64,000 nt of DNA from Planctomycetota bacterium (lineage in GTDB: Bacteria; Planctomycetota; UBA1135; UBA2386), in contig JADLFX010000004.1 of assembly GCA_020849665.1 (NCBI GenBank), positions 1-64,000 on the forward strand, in the 5' to 3' direction. A program made the position numbers and the translations under genes. The notes below the pieces were generated by a model. The model ran no database searches. It had not been told where the DNA came from and saw only the letters and a program-made list of their open reading frames with translations. Position 1 is the stretch's first letter. Every line of letters begins with the position of its first letter. Positions 44,393 through 52,900 of this stretch are shown here, in pieces.

Positions 44393-44749
44393 GTGCGCGC
44401 TGTTCCGGAATCGCTGACGGCGTACTACCACGCAGGGAAGCCGCTCGTCTGCGAGCTCGATGTCGAGCCGTACCGCTGCGTGTTCTGGCCTCTCGACGAA
44501 CTTGCCGCGCTGAACGCCGCCTACTCGGTCGAAGAGTTCTCCCCCGGATACCTGGGCTTCGCGACCAGTGGCGGCGGCGAGATGTTCGCGTCGGGGCCGA
44601 CAGGGTCCGTCGTCTGCCTCGCCTTCGTCGGAATGTCGCCGGCCGACGAGTTGCCGGTCGCACCCTCTTGGGCTCAGTTCGAGAAGTTGCTGTCGGTTCC
44701 GGAAACTCTGGCACCATCCGTTCCGGAAACTCTGGCACTCGTCGGGTGA
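44393..44749 (+). CDS. Cassette 9: SMI1/KNR4-like (SUKH) protein with C-terminal repeat
   Basis: A 118-residue protein from GTG at 44393 to TGA at 44749. The core LAALNAAYSVEEFSPGYLGF with ATSGGGEMFASGPTGSVVCL and AFVGMSPADEL, and APSWAQFEKLL fit the second half of SMI1/KNR4-type (SUKH) proteins ('GxxxxGGGxxxAx...g.vv.ipf..m'), which are the commonest immunity proteins of polymorphic toxins. The C-terminus is a tandem 24-base repeat coding SVPETLAP and SVPETLAL. No attC is seen after it, so it may be the array's last, incomplete cassette. Confidence 0.68.
   Translation: MRAVPESLTAYYHAGKPLVCELDVEPYRCVFWPLDELAALNAAYSVEEFSPGYLGFATSGGGEMFASGPTGSVVCLAFVGMSPADELPVAPSWAQFEKLLSVPETLAPSVPETLALVG
44696..44737 (+). 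repeat. 24-base tandem repeat at the end of cassette 9
   Basis: GTTCCGGAAACTCTGGCA occurs at 44696-44713 and again at 44720-44737, a period of 24 bases, coding VPETLAPS twice with a changed end. A related GTTCCGGAATCGCTG lies at the gene start. Probably slippage or duplication that replaced the original 3' end of the cassette and its attC. Confidence 0.8.
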
Positions 44750-45108
44750 CGAGGCGCCGCCGCCCGTGAGCATCGCCCGTGCCCGATCCGCCACGTCGGC
44801 GACGGGAGGGCGATGGCGCGGGGGCCTGGCGCGTCCACGACGCTCCCTCGCTCCGGCAGCACGCAGGATCAGGCGGATCGAGGCCTCCGAGTGACGCGGA
44901 GGCCGCGCCCGTCGTCCACGAACCGGCGCAGCGGCTGGCGCAGCTTGCGGACCCGGCCCGATGGCCCAGGCATACGTCCAGCGTCGCTGGGCTGCCCCAC
45001 CCATGCGCGGATACACGCCACGCCGCGTGTCGCGGACCCGCATCGACCGCCGGCAGTGGGACGGTGCGCCGGCGGCGCGGCCGCATGCCGGCGCACGGAC
45101 CAGGAGCG
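44750..45108. other. Right flank of the cassette array, no gene recognised
   Basis: About 360 bases from the end of cassette 9 to the stop of the TPR gene. GC is again high. Open frames on both strands overlap and lack starts and motifs. No attC core pair is present. This looks like resident chromosome or decayed sequence next to the array. Confidence 0.4.
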
Positions 45109-45501
45109 CTACTTGCCCGAGCCCGCGTCCTTGGGCTGCCCCTTCTCTTCCTCCTCCCAGTACTCCTCCAGGGTGAGGCTGGTCAGGATCGAGTACTCGG
45201 CGGGGTGTTCCATGGCCTTCGCGATCTCGAGCGCCAGCCGGCGCAGCCGCTTCACTTCGGGGTCCTTGCCGGTGGGCGCCTTCATCCGCAGCGCATCGGC
45301 GAGCTCCATGTAGAAGGTCGGGTCGAGGGGGTCGGCCTCGATCGCCTTGCGGTACATCCCGATCGCCTCGTCGTAGTTGCGCTTGCGCTCGAGGGCGCGG
45401 CCATAGCCGCCGAACACGCTGGGCCCGGTCAGGCCCTGATCGATCGCCGTTGGGGGGAGGCACGGCAACCTCCGAATGGTGCGGCACGTCTGCCGGACCA
45501 T
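45109..45501 (-). CDS. Short TPR-containing protein, possibly 5'-truncated
   Basis: A 130-residue protein if read from ATG at 45501. The recognisable part starts later (VFGGYGRALERKRNYDEAIG, then MYRKAIEADPLDPTFYMELA), which is one and a half TPR units. A helical Glu-rich tail (LTLEEYWEEEEKGQPKDA) ends it. The 35 residues before the TPR show no signal peptide or similarity, so the true start may be a GTG near 45425 or the gene may have lost its 5' end next to the cassette array. The partner is unknown. Confidence 0.55.
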   Translation of the reverse strand: MVRQTCRTIRRLPCLPPTAIDQGLTGPSVFGGYGRALERKRNYDEAIGMYRKAIEADPLDPTFYMELADALRMKAPTGKDPEVKRLRRLALEIAKAMEHPAEYSILTSLTLEEYWEEEEKGQPKDAGSGK

Positions 45502-45572
45502 CTCGGGTGCGTCCAGGAGTGGCAGCCTCGCCTGCACCGGGGGCCGCCCGCGACCGGTCCTGGCCGGCCGCT

Positions 45573-46568
45573 TCAGGGTGCCGCGAGCGTCCGCGCCTCC
45601 AGCAGCAGATCCGCCAGCACGAGCGCCACCATCGCCTCCAGCACGGGGATGATGCGCGGCACGATGCATGGGTCGTGGCGGCCGCGGCGCGCCACGTCGC
45701 CCACGGACGACGACGGCTTCACGCCCACCTGCAGGCGCAGGTCCTCGCCCGTGGAGATGCCGCCCAGCATGCCGCCGAAGTGGCGGCGGTCGGACACGTA
45801 CTCCTGGCCGCGCAGGGTGGCCACGCCGAAGCCGGCGCCATAGGAGAACCCCGTCACCGCACCGAGGCTCATCACCGCGTGGGCCAACCGCGCCTTGAGC
45901 TTGTCGAACACGGGCTCGCCCAGGTTGGCAGGCGGATGCTGGACCAGCACCTCGACCACGCCACCGGCGGAGTCGAAGCGCTCCTTCAACTCGCGCACGT
46001 ACTCCGCCATGACCACCGCCACCTCGGGATCGGCGCAGCGCAGGGGGTTCTGCTCGATGGTCTCGGGCACGAAGCGGCGTGCCACGTGGGGACCGATCTG
46101 CACCGCGTGCGCGAGGATCCTGGTCTCCGCGGGAAGCAGCTTGCGCGCCACGACGCCGGCCAGCACGCGGGCCACGGTCTCGCGTCCGGAGGCGCGCCCG
46201 CCGCCGCGGTGGTCGCGGTGCCGGTACTTGGCGGCGTAGGTCTCGTCGGCGTGGCCGGGGCGGGGCGCGTGCTGCAGGGCGTCGTAGTCCTGCGGGCGCG
46301 CGTCGCGGTTCTCCACCACCACGGCGATCGGCATGCCCGTGGTCCTGCCCTGGAACACTCCGCTCAGGATCCGGGGCGTGTCGGGCTCCTGGCGCGCGCT
46401 GGTGAGTTCGCCCTGGCCGGGACGCCGCCGCGCCAGCTCCGGCAGGAACTCGGCTTCGGCCAGCGGGATGCCCGGCGGGCAGCCGTCGATCACCACGCCC
46501 AGTGCGGGCCCGTGCGACTCGCCGAAGGTGGTGATCCGCAGCCGGTTGCCGAAGCTGTTGCTGGCCAT
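45573..46568 (-). CDS. aroC: Chorismate synthase
   Basis: A 331-residue enzyme from ATG at 46568 (MASNSFGNRLRITTFGESHG). It converts 5-enolpyruvylshikimate-3-phosphate to chorismate with reduced FMN, the last step of the shikimate pathway. Signatures: GNRLRITTFGESHGPALG, the His-rich loop YRHRDHRGGGRASGRETVAR, FSYGAGFGVATLRG, and RRGRHDPCIVPRIIPVLEAM near the C-terminus. The length is a little below the 350-400 typical for the family, but all motifs are present. It is unlinked to other aromatic-synthesis genes and is preceded by the CocE-type hydrolase (26-base gap on the same strand). Confidence 0.96.
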   Translation of the reverse strand: MASNSFGNRLRITTFGESHGPALGVVIDGCPPGIPLAEAEFLPELARRRPGQGELTSARQEPDTPRILSGVFQGRTTGMPIAVVVENRDARPQDYDALQHAPRPGHADETYAAKYRHRDHRGGGRASGRETVARVLAGVVARKLLPAETRILAHAVQIGPHVARRFVPETIEQNPLRCADPEVAVVMAEYVRELKERFDSAGGVVEVLVQHPPANLGEPVFDKLKARLAHAVMSLGAVTGFSYGAGFGVATLRGQEYVSDRRHFGGMLGGISTGEDLRLQVGVKPSSSVGDVARRGRHDPCIVPRIIPVLEAMVALVLADLLLEARTLAAP

Positions 46569-46594
46569 GGCGCGCCCGATGGTAGCCGCGCCGC

Positions 46595-48475
46595 TCACCC
46601 GCCGCGCACGCGTGCTTCCAGCCGCGAGGGCCGGGCCGCGTCGCGGAACACGCGCTGCGTCGCCGGGCGGAAGTCTTCCGCGCGCGCCCTGCCGATCGGC
46701 ACGAAGGTCTGCGGGTTGCGGTCCACCAGGGGAAACCACGAGCTCTGCACCTGCACCTGGATGCGATGCCCCCCCAGGAAGGTGTGGAACACGTCCGGCA
46801 GCGAGAACTCCACCTTCGCAGGCTGGCCGGGGAGGAACGCCTCCGGGCGCTCGTACGAGTTGCGGAACCGGCCGCGGAACGGCTCGCCGCGCACCAGCTG
46901 CTGGTAGTGCCCCATGCGCGTGTGGCGGCTCGCGGGATTCGCGGGCCGCGATGCTGCGGCGGGCGCGCCGGGCTCACGCGCATCCCCCGGGTACACGTCG
47001 ATCAGCTTCACCACCCAGTCGGAGTCGGTGCCGCTGGTCGAGACGTGCAGCACGGCGCGCAGCGGGCCCGCCAGGGTCAGCGGCTCCTGCAGCGCCTCGC
47101 TCTCGTACACCAGCACGTCGGGGCGGCGCGCGGCGAAGCGCTGGTCCGCGACCATGTACTCCTTGGCCATGCCGATGCCGACCTCGGCCATGTGCGGCAC
47201 CGGCCGCGCCGGGTCGCTCAGGTAGGCGTCGAAGGCCTCGCTCTCCTCCTCGGGCGGCGCCAGGGCCAGCCGCCCGCCCGCGCGGAAATGCAGGGCGATC
47301 GGACGCGCGTCGCGCGGCGGCCACGCCTCCAGTGCATGCCAGCGGTTCTCGCCGGTGGCGAACATCCACGCCTCGGGCAGCCTGGGATCGGGCGCGCCCT
47401 TCAGATGGTGGGCGAAGAACGGGAACTCGATCTCGTCCTGGTAGAAGCGCGCGGTCTTCGCGCCGAACCGAACGTCGCCCAGCGCGTCGCCGTCGCCACG
47501 CGCCCAGCCGCCGTGCACCCAGGGCCCCATCACCAAGCGGTTGTCGGTGGCCGGACTCTGCCGCTCGATCGCCCGGTACGTCTCCAGCGCGCCGTAGAGG
47601 TCCTCGGCGTCGAACCAGCCGCCCACGACCAGCGTGGCCGGCCGGATCGCGCGCAGGTGCGGGAGCACGCAGCGTTCGCGCCAGAACGCGTCGTAGGTGT
47701 CGTGGTCCAGGAGTTCGTTCCAGAACGCCACCTGGCCGCGGAAGTGCACCTGGTCGACGTTGGCCAGCGGGCCCAGCTCCAGGAAGAAGCGGTAGCCGTC
47801 GCCCGTGCCGGTGTCGACGCTCGGCCAGCCCGATTCCGTCGTGGGGCCGGTACGCGGCCGCCCGAACCCGGACAGGAACGTGAACGCGTGCTGCAGGAAG
47901 AGCGCCCCGTGGTGGCGGAAGTCGTCGCCGACGAACCAGTCGGCCACCGGCGCCTGGGGCGAGGCCGCCACCAGCGCCGGATGCGCCTCGATCGCCGCCA
48001 TGCTCGCGTAGAACCCGGGGTAGGAGATCCCCCAGATGCCGACGCGGCCGTTGTGGCCCGGAACGTTGGCCAGCAACCACTCGATCGTGTCGTAGGTGTC
48101 GGAGCTCTCGTCCACCTGCCTGCCGGTCTTGGCCGGAACGAACGGCCGCACGTTCACGAACTCGCCCTCCGACATCTTGCGGCCGCGCACGTCCTGGTAG
48201 ACGAACACGAAGCCGTCGCGGCCGAAGCGCGGCGAGGGGCCGAGGTCCGCAGGGAACGCCTCCGCCCCGTACGGCGGCACGCCGTACGGCGTGCGCCGGA
48301 GCAGGATCGGCCAGCGCTGGCCCTGGTCCTTCGGCTGATAGATCGCCGTGAAGAGGCGCGTGCCGTCGCGCATGGGCACCAGCACCTCGCGCTTGGTGTA
48401 GTGGGCGCGCAGGTGATCCACGCCCTGCGCGGGGAGCAACGCGGCCGCCAGAAGGACCGGGAGGATCGGGCGCAT
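46595..48475 (-). CDS. Secreted CocE/NonD-family hydrolase (X-Pro dipeptidyl-peptidase-like)
   Basis: A 626-residue exported alpha/beta hydrolase of the S15/CocE family, from ATG at 48475; signal peptide MRPILPVLLAAALLPAQG. The triad is visible: Ser in WGISYPGFYAS, Asp in VGGWFDAEDLYG and His in GPWVHGGWARG. VPMRDGTRLFTAIYQP and VYQDVRGRKMSEGEF are typical of the family, and a C-terminal jelly-roll domain (about residues 430-620, LTLAGPLRAVLHVSTSGTDS) completes it. Members cleave Xaa-Pro peptides or acylate/hydrolyse esters such as cephalosporin or cocaine-type compounds; the substrate here is unknown. Periplasmic or secreted. Confidence 0.92.
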   Translation of the reverse strand: MRPILPVLLAAALLPAQGVDHLRAHYTKREVLVPMRDGTRLFTAIYQPKDQGQRWPILLRRTPYGVPPYGAEAFPADLGPSPRFGRDGFVFVYQDVRGRKMSEGEFVNVRPFVPAKTGRQVDESSDTYDTIEWLLANVPGHNGRVGIWGISYPGFYASMAAIEAHPALVAASPQAPVADWFVGDDFRHHGALFLQHAFTFLSGFGRPRTGPTTESGWPSVDTGTGDGYRFFLELGPLANVDQVHFRGQVAFWNELLDHDTYDAFWRERCVLPHLRAIRPATLVVGGWFDAEDLYGALETYRAIERQSPATDNRLVMGPWVHGGWARGDGDALGDVRFGAKTARFYQDEIEFPFFAHHLKGAPDPRLPEAWMFATGENRWHALEAWPPRDARPIALHFRAGGRLALAPPEEESEAFDAYLSDPARPVPHMAEVGIGMAKEYMVADQRFAARRPDVLVYESEALQEPLTLAGPLRAVLHVSTSGTDSDWVVKLIDVYPGDAREPGAPAAASRPANPASRHTRMGHYQQLVRGEPFRGRFRNSYERPEAFLPGQPAKVEFSLPDVFHTFLGGHRIQVQVQSSWFPLVDRNPQTFVPIGRARAEDFRPATQRVFRDAARPSRLEARVRGG

Positions 48476-48523
48476 CCGCGGATTGTGGTGCGCGGGGGCG
48501 AACTTGTCGCCGGGCCGCAGGCC

Positions 48524-49900
48524 TCAGCGGCGTTCGAAGACCTCGACGCCCCGCTCGGGCAGACGCTCTGCCAGCCCGGCGGGCAGCGCCGCGGGCACGA
48601 ACGAGGCGCCCAGCGCCGCGCGCCAGGTCGCGGCCGTGGGGCGCAGGACACCGATCACCACGAAGCGCACGCCCGGAGCCAGCGAGGCGGCGATCAGCTC
48701 CTCGGCGGCGAAGTGCCGCGGCGGCAGGGGCCGCAGGCCCGCGTACCAACGCACCCGCGTGAGGTCGGTGGCCACGTCCTCGCCCGGCGCGAGGCGGGTC
48801 GCGAGGTACCGGCCCAGGTCGCGCTCCACGAGCCGCGAGGACCCGGTCACGCGGAAGCCGCGCACGGCGCCGATCGCGAGGCCGGCCACGAGGACGATCC
48901 CGAGCCAGCGCTGCGGCAGCCCGCGGCAGGCCAGCGCGGCGAACGGTGCCAGCACCGCCAGCCAGCCGACCAGGAAGCGGCGCCGCGGCACGAACGCCAG
49001 GATCGCCACGAGCACCAGCCCGAGGAGGACGAAGAGCGGCAGGAACTCGCGCCGCCGCGCCGACTCCCGCCCGAACAGGACCAGGCCCGCGCCCGCGAGC
49101 CCCAGCACCCCGAGCACGTCGAACGCCTCGATCCAGATCCCGGGCAGGGCGAGGGCGCCCTGGGCGAACCGGGCCAGCGACTCGCGCAGGTCCCCGCCGG
49201 CCACGTTGGCGCGCTCGAGCAGGATCGGCAGCTTGGCGATCGGCGCATAGCCGTGGCCGAGGGCGCCCCGCAGCAGCGCCAGCGCCGCGACCGCCGTCCC
49301 GACGACCAGGAGCGCCCGCCAGGCCGTGCGCGGCCGGACCAGGGCGAACGCCAGCGCGAGCGCCGCGCCCTCCGGGCGGGTCCAGGTCGCGCACGCGGCC
49401 CAGAGCCCACTGCACCAGTCCCGGCCGCGCAGCCCGGCGTCGAGTGCCAGAGCCGCCAGGAGGACGAAGAGCGGCTCCGTGTAGACCTCGCCGCAGAAGC
49501 GCGCGGCCAGCGGCGAGGCCCCGGCGAGCGCGATCACCACGACGCGCACGGCCGGCGTCGCGCCCGCGGTCAGGCGCGCGATCGGCACGAGGGCCAGCGC
49601 GCCTGCCACGCAGAGCACGGCACGCGCGGCGAGCAGCGGGTCCAGGCCGAGCGCGATCCCCGGCGCGGCCAGGAGCGGCAGGAGCGGGGGGAACACCTCG
49701 GCCAGGCCCGCGCCGAGCCGCCCGCGCGCGAACTCCTGCGCCATCCACAGGTAGTTCACGCCGTCCTCGGCCGGCACCGGCGTGAGCTGCGCCAGGACCC
49801 AGCGCCACACGAAGGCCGCGGCGACCAGCGCCCAGACGACGCCCCCCGGCGTCCCCGCGCCGCGGGGCACCGCTGGCGCTGCGCCGGCCGCCTCGCTCAT
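48524..49900 (-). CDS. Membrane glycosyltransferase, GT39/PMT-like
   Basis: A 458-residue protein from ATG at 49900, with about 10-11 membrane spans. The start GGVVWALVAAAFVWRWVLAQ and the first loop LTPVPAEDGVNYLWMAQEFA fit the ArnT/PMT-type glycosyltransferases, where an acidic residue after span 1 (here E-D in PAEDG) is catalytic. The loops after are PPLLPLLAAPG and RFCGEVYTEPLFVLLAALAL, and the last 100 residues are a soluble domain. It transfers sugars from lipid carriers outside the cytoplasm. It overlaps the voltage-sensor-like gene by 4 bases (ATGA), suggesting they work together or share a promoter. Confidence 0.75.
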   Translation of the reverse strand: MSEAAGAAPAVPRGAGTPGGVVWALVAAAFVWRWVLAQLTPVPAEDGVNYLWMAQEFARGRLGAGLAEVFPPLLPLLAAPGIALGLDPLLAARAVLCVAGALALVPIARLTAGATPAVRVVVIALAGASPLAARFCGEVYTEPLFVLLAALALDAGLRGRDWCSGLWAACATWTRPEGAALALAFALVRPRTAWRALLVVGTAVAALALLRGALGHGYAPIAKLPILLERANVAGGDLRESLARFAQGALALPGIWIEAFDVLGVLGLAGAGLVLFGRESARRREFLPLFVLLGLVLVAILAFVPRRRFLVGWLAVLAPFAALACRGLPQRWLGIVLVAGLAIGAVRGFRVTGSSRLVERDLGRYLATRLAPGEDVATDLTRVRWYAGLRPLPPRHFAAEELIAASLAPGVRFVVIGVLRPTAATWRAALGASFVPAALPAGLAERLPERGVEVFERR

Positions 49901-52900
49901 GGCAGTGCCGCCGCGGCGCGCGGGTCCTCGCCGTCCTCGGCGTACGCGCCGAGCCGGAACACCAGGTCGTGGTAGTTGCGCAGGTCGAGGAGGGCCAGGC
50001 TGTGCACCGCGCGCACCGCGGTCAGCTCGCGCACCACCTCCTGGCACTCGGCATGGAAGCGCCCGGCCAGCTGCAGGGCGTGCTGGCGCGGCGCACGCTT
50101 GTCGGGCAGGGCCAGCCACGCGTCCACGAGCTCGCGCACGCCGTCGCGGCGCGCCAGGTAGGCGCAGCGCAGGTTGCGTCGCGCGTGCGCGGTGACCGTC
50201 CGCATGAGGCCGGTGCGCGTCAGCCACTGATCGACCGGCTCGATGCCGCCGCGGGCCCAGCGGTCGGCGACGCGCAGCACCCACGGTGCGGTCACCCGCA
50301 GGTCTGGATCCGCGTACCGCCAGAGGATCTCGGCCATGCGTTCCTCCGCGTGGAAGAGCGTGCGCAGCCCCATGCGGTCGGTCATGTGCGCGACCGTGAC
50401 CGCCTGTTCGCCGAACGAGCGCGCGACCGCGTCCTCGCCGGCGTCCATGGGCGGCAGCTCGCGGGCGATCTGGTGCCAGCGCTCGACCAGCCGGCGGTTG
50501 GCGCGCGCCGCGGCGCGGCACTCGGCACGCACCGGCTCGCTCGCCTCCAGGAAGGCGAGATCGCGTTCCAGCTCGACGGGCTCGCGCTGGCCCTCGCCGC
50601 GGCTCCACGACGCCGGCACCCCGCAGTAGGCGGGATCGAAGGCCACCCGCAGCCGTACCAGCTCCAGCGCGCCGGGCGCCTTCATCCGGGCGATCTTGCG
50701 GCGCGCCACCGCGAACGACGCGCGGCCGCTCAGCTCGCGCCGCGTCGCCAGTTCCTTGGCCATCAGTTCGCGGGCGATGTCCACCACCTTGCGCACCAGC
50801 CGGCCGAGGCCGCGCAGCGCCCACCACCACACCAACACCGGCAGCAGGAGCACGCGGCCGTTGGAGAGCCGCGCCATGTAGAGGGCGTAGAGGTTGAGCG
50901 AGCGCTGCGAACGCGGCAGGCGGTCGTACGGGCGCATGCCGAAGATCTCCCGCACCATGCGCTGGCGGTCGGCACGCAGGAGCGCCGCGATCTCGTCGCC
51001 GTAGTTGGCGCGGATCCGCGCCTCGCGCGCCGGGTCGTCGTTGAGGAAGTCCAGCGCGTGGAACTCCGTCGTGACGTACACGCCCTCGTCCCACGGCGTG
51101 CTCGCCTGCGGCCCGGTGCGCCCGAACGCCTGGGCACGGCGCCGCTCCTGCCACGCCGCGAACGCCGCCGCGCGCTCCGGCGTGGCGTGCACGCGCTGGC
51201 GCAGGCTCAGGCAGTGGCGGTTGTAGTCGAGCAGCAGCTTGGCGGTCTCCAGCGCGATGCTCTCGGTGATGAACTGGAACCACAGGTACGGGCCGCGCAG
51301 CACGCTGCCCTCGCGCAGCGAGAGGCTGCGCAGGCGGCGCCGGGCGCCGCGCGTCATGCGCAGGTGCTCACGCCGCACGTTCTCCAGCGACAGGTTGGCC
51401 AGGAGCTGTTCGGTGGTCTTGATGTCGCTCTCGTGCAGCACGCCGCCGTCCAGGAAGTGCAGGTAGAGCATCGCCACGCGATGCGCCTCGGCGCGCCACT
51501 CCGGCGGCGCGTCGAGCCGCGGGTCGAGCACGCCGTCCCGCACCTCGCGCACGGCACGCTGCAGCCACGCGCGCGGCTCGGTCCCCGCCGGCGCGTCACC
51601 GAACACGCGCGCGCTCAGGAACTCCAGGTCCGCTCCCTCGTGGCGCAGCTTCACGAGGTCGAGCAGGTTGAGGAAGTGCGCCTCGCTCGTGCGCTTGAGG
51701 CTCTCGGTGGCCTCGCCGGCCAGGGCGCGCAGCCAGCGCCCCAGCAGGAGCAGCACGAGGCACACCGCACCCAATACCACCAGCGGCGTGGCCACGAAGC
51801 GCTTGAGGAACTCGCCGAAGGCGCTGTCCTCGCCCAGCAACGCGCGCACCAGCATGAAGAGCAGGCCGAAGAAGAGCAGGCGCACCGCCGGCCGCTTGCT
51901 CGCCGCCACCATCGCCGAGCCGATGCGATCCAGGATCTGCGGCCCGGTGACGATGCCGTGCAGATCGGCCAGGAAAAGCCAGCGCGCGCGCCATCGCTCC
52001 AGCTCCTGTGCCACGCGCCGGCCGAGCTCCGCGACCCGCCGCTCGGGACTCGTGGCGCGGCGCGTCCCGGCCAGGCGCCGCACCAGGGGCAGCCAGCGCA
52101 CCGGCACGGCGTTCAGCACCCGCGCGACGCGATCGATGGCCAGGAGGTCGCGCCGCGACAGGAAGAGCACCAGCTCCTCGGGCGCGAGGTCGTGGAGCTG
52201 GGCGATCGCCTGCTCCACGGGGATCTCGCGCTGCAGCACCGCGGAGTGGCTCCGCCGCCGTGGTACAGGCGCGGCGCGCAGGCGTGCCACCAGTCCCTGC
52301 GCCCGCGCGAGCACTTCCTGGTGCACGCCCGCGCGCGGCGCCTCCTCCAGGAGCCGGTGCTCGCGGCGCAGCGCCTGGAAGAGCAGCTTCTGGTGGGCGG
52401 CGAGCGGCTCGCGTTCGGAGCGCTCCTCGGCGGCGAAGAAGAGCAGGCTGCGGTTGAGCAGGGGCGCGAAGCGCCGCACCACGCCGTCCATGCCGCGGAG
52501 CAGGAACACCGTGAAGCGCACCAGCGACAGCGCGGGCCGCAGCGCCTGCACGTAGCGCGCGAACCAGGCGATGCGCAGCAGCCGCAGGAGCCGCACCGCG
52601 GCGGCGTCCTCGGCGCCGGCCAGCGGGATCTCCACGAAGAGCAGCGCCGCCGGGATCGCCGGCAGCAGGTCCACCAGGGCGTTGCGCGCGAACCACGAGG
52701 CCCGGTGCGGCGCGAGCGAGAGCTTGAAGCAGAACTCGGCGATGAAGAGCAGGCAGATCGAGGCGTCGGTCCAGCGCAGGATCGCGGCCTGCCGCGGCGT
52801 GAGCGCCACGGTGGCCTCGACCGCCAGCAGCACGAGCACGCCGACCAGGAGCAGCAGGCTCGTGGTCTCCAGGGCCACGACGCCGCGCCGGCCCAGCAGC

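Larger units (their letters stand above)
39649..44749 (+). mobile_element. Integron gene-cassette array (nine cassettes) without a visible integrase
   Basis: Nine short genes all lie on the plus strand, each followed by an imperfect palindrome ending in a GTTRRRY-like core: GTTAGGC 39649, GTTAGCC 40611, GTTAGCA 41070, GTTATGC 41804, GTTAGGC 42128, GTTAGCC 42556, GTTAGGC 42920, GTTGGAC 43840 and GTTAGAG 44379. Left cores such as GCCTAAC and GGCTAAC overlap the stop codons of the genes before them. This is the exact layout of integron cassettes with attC sites. Hand counts of single lines show about 58 percent GC here versus about 80 percent in parts of the hydrogenase operon, so the genes come from outside. 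No integrase is in the window; the last cassette has no recognisable attC after it. It is best described as an attC cluster lacking an integrase, or the distal part of a larger chromosomal integron. Confidence 0.85.
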
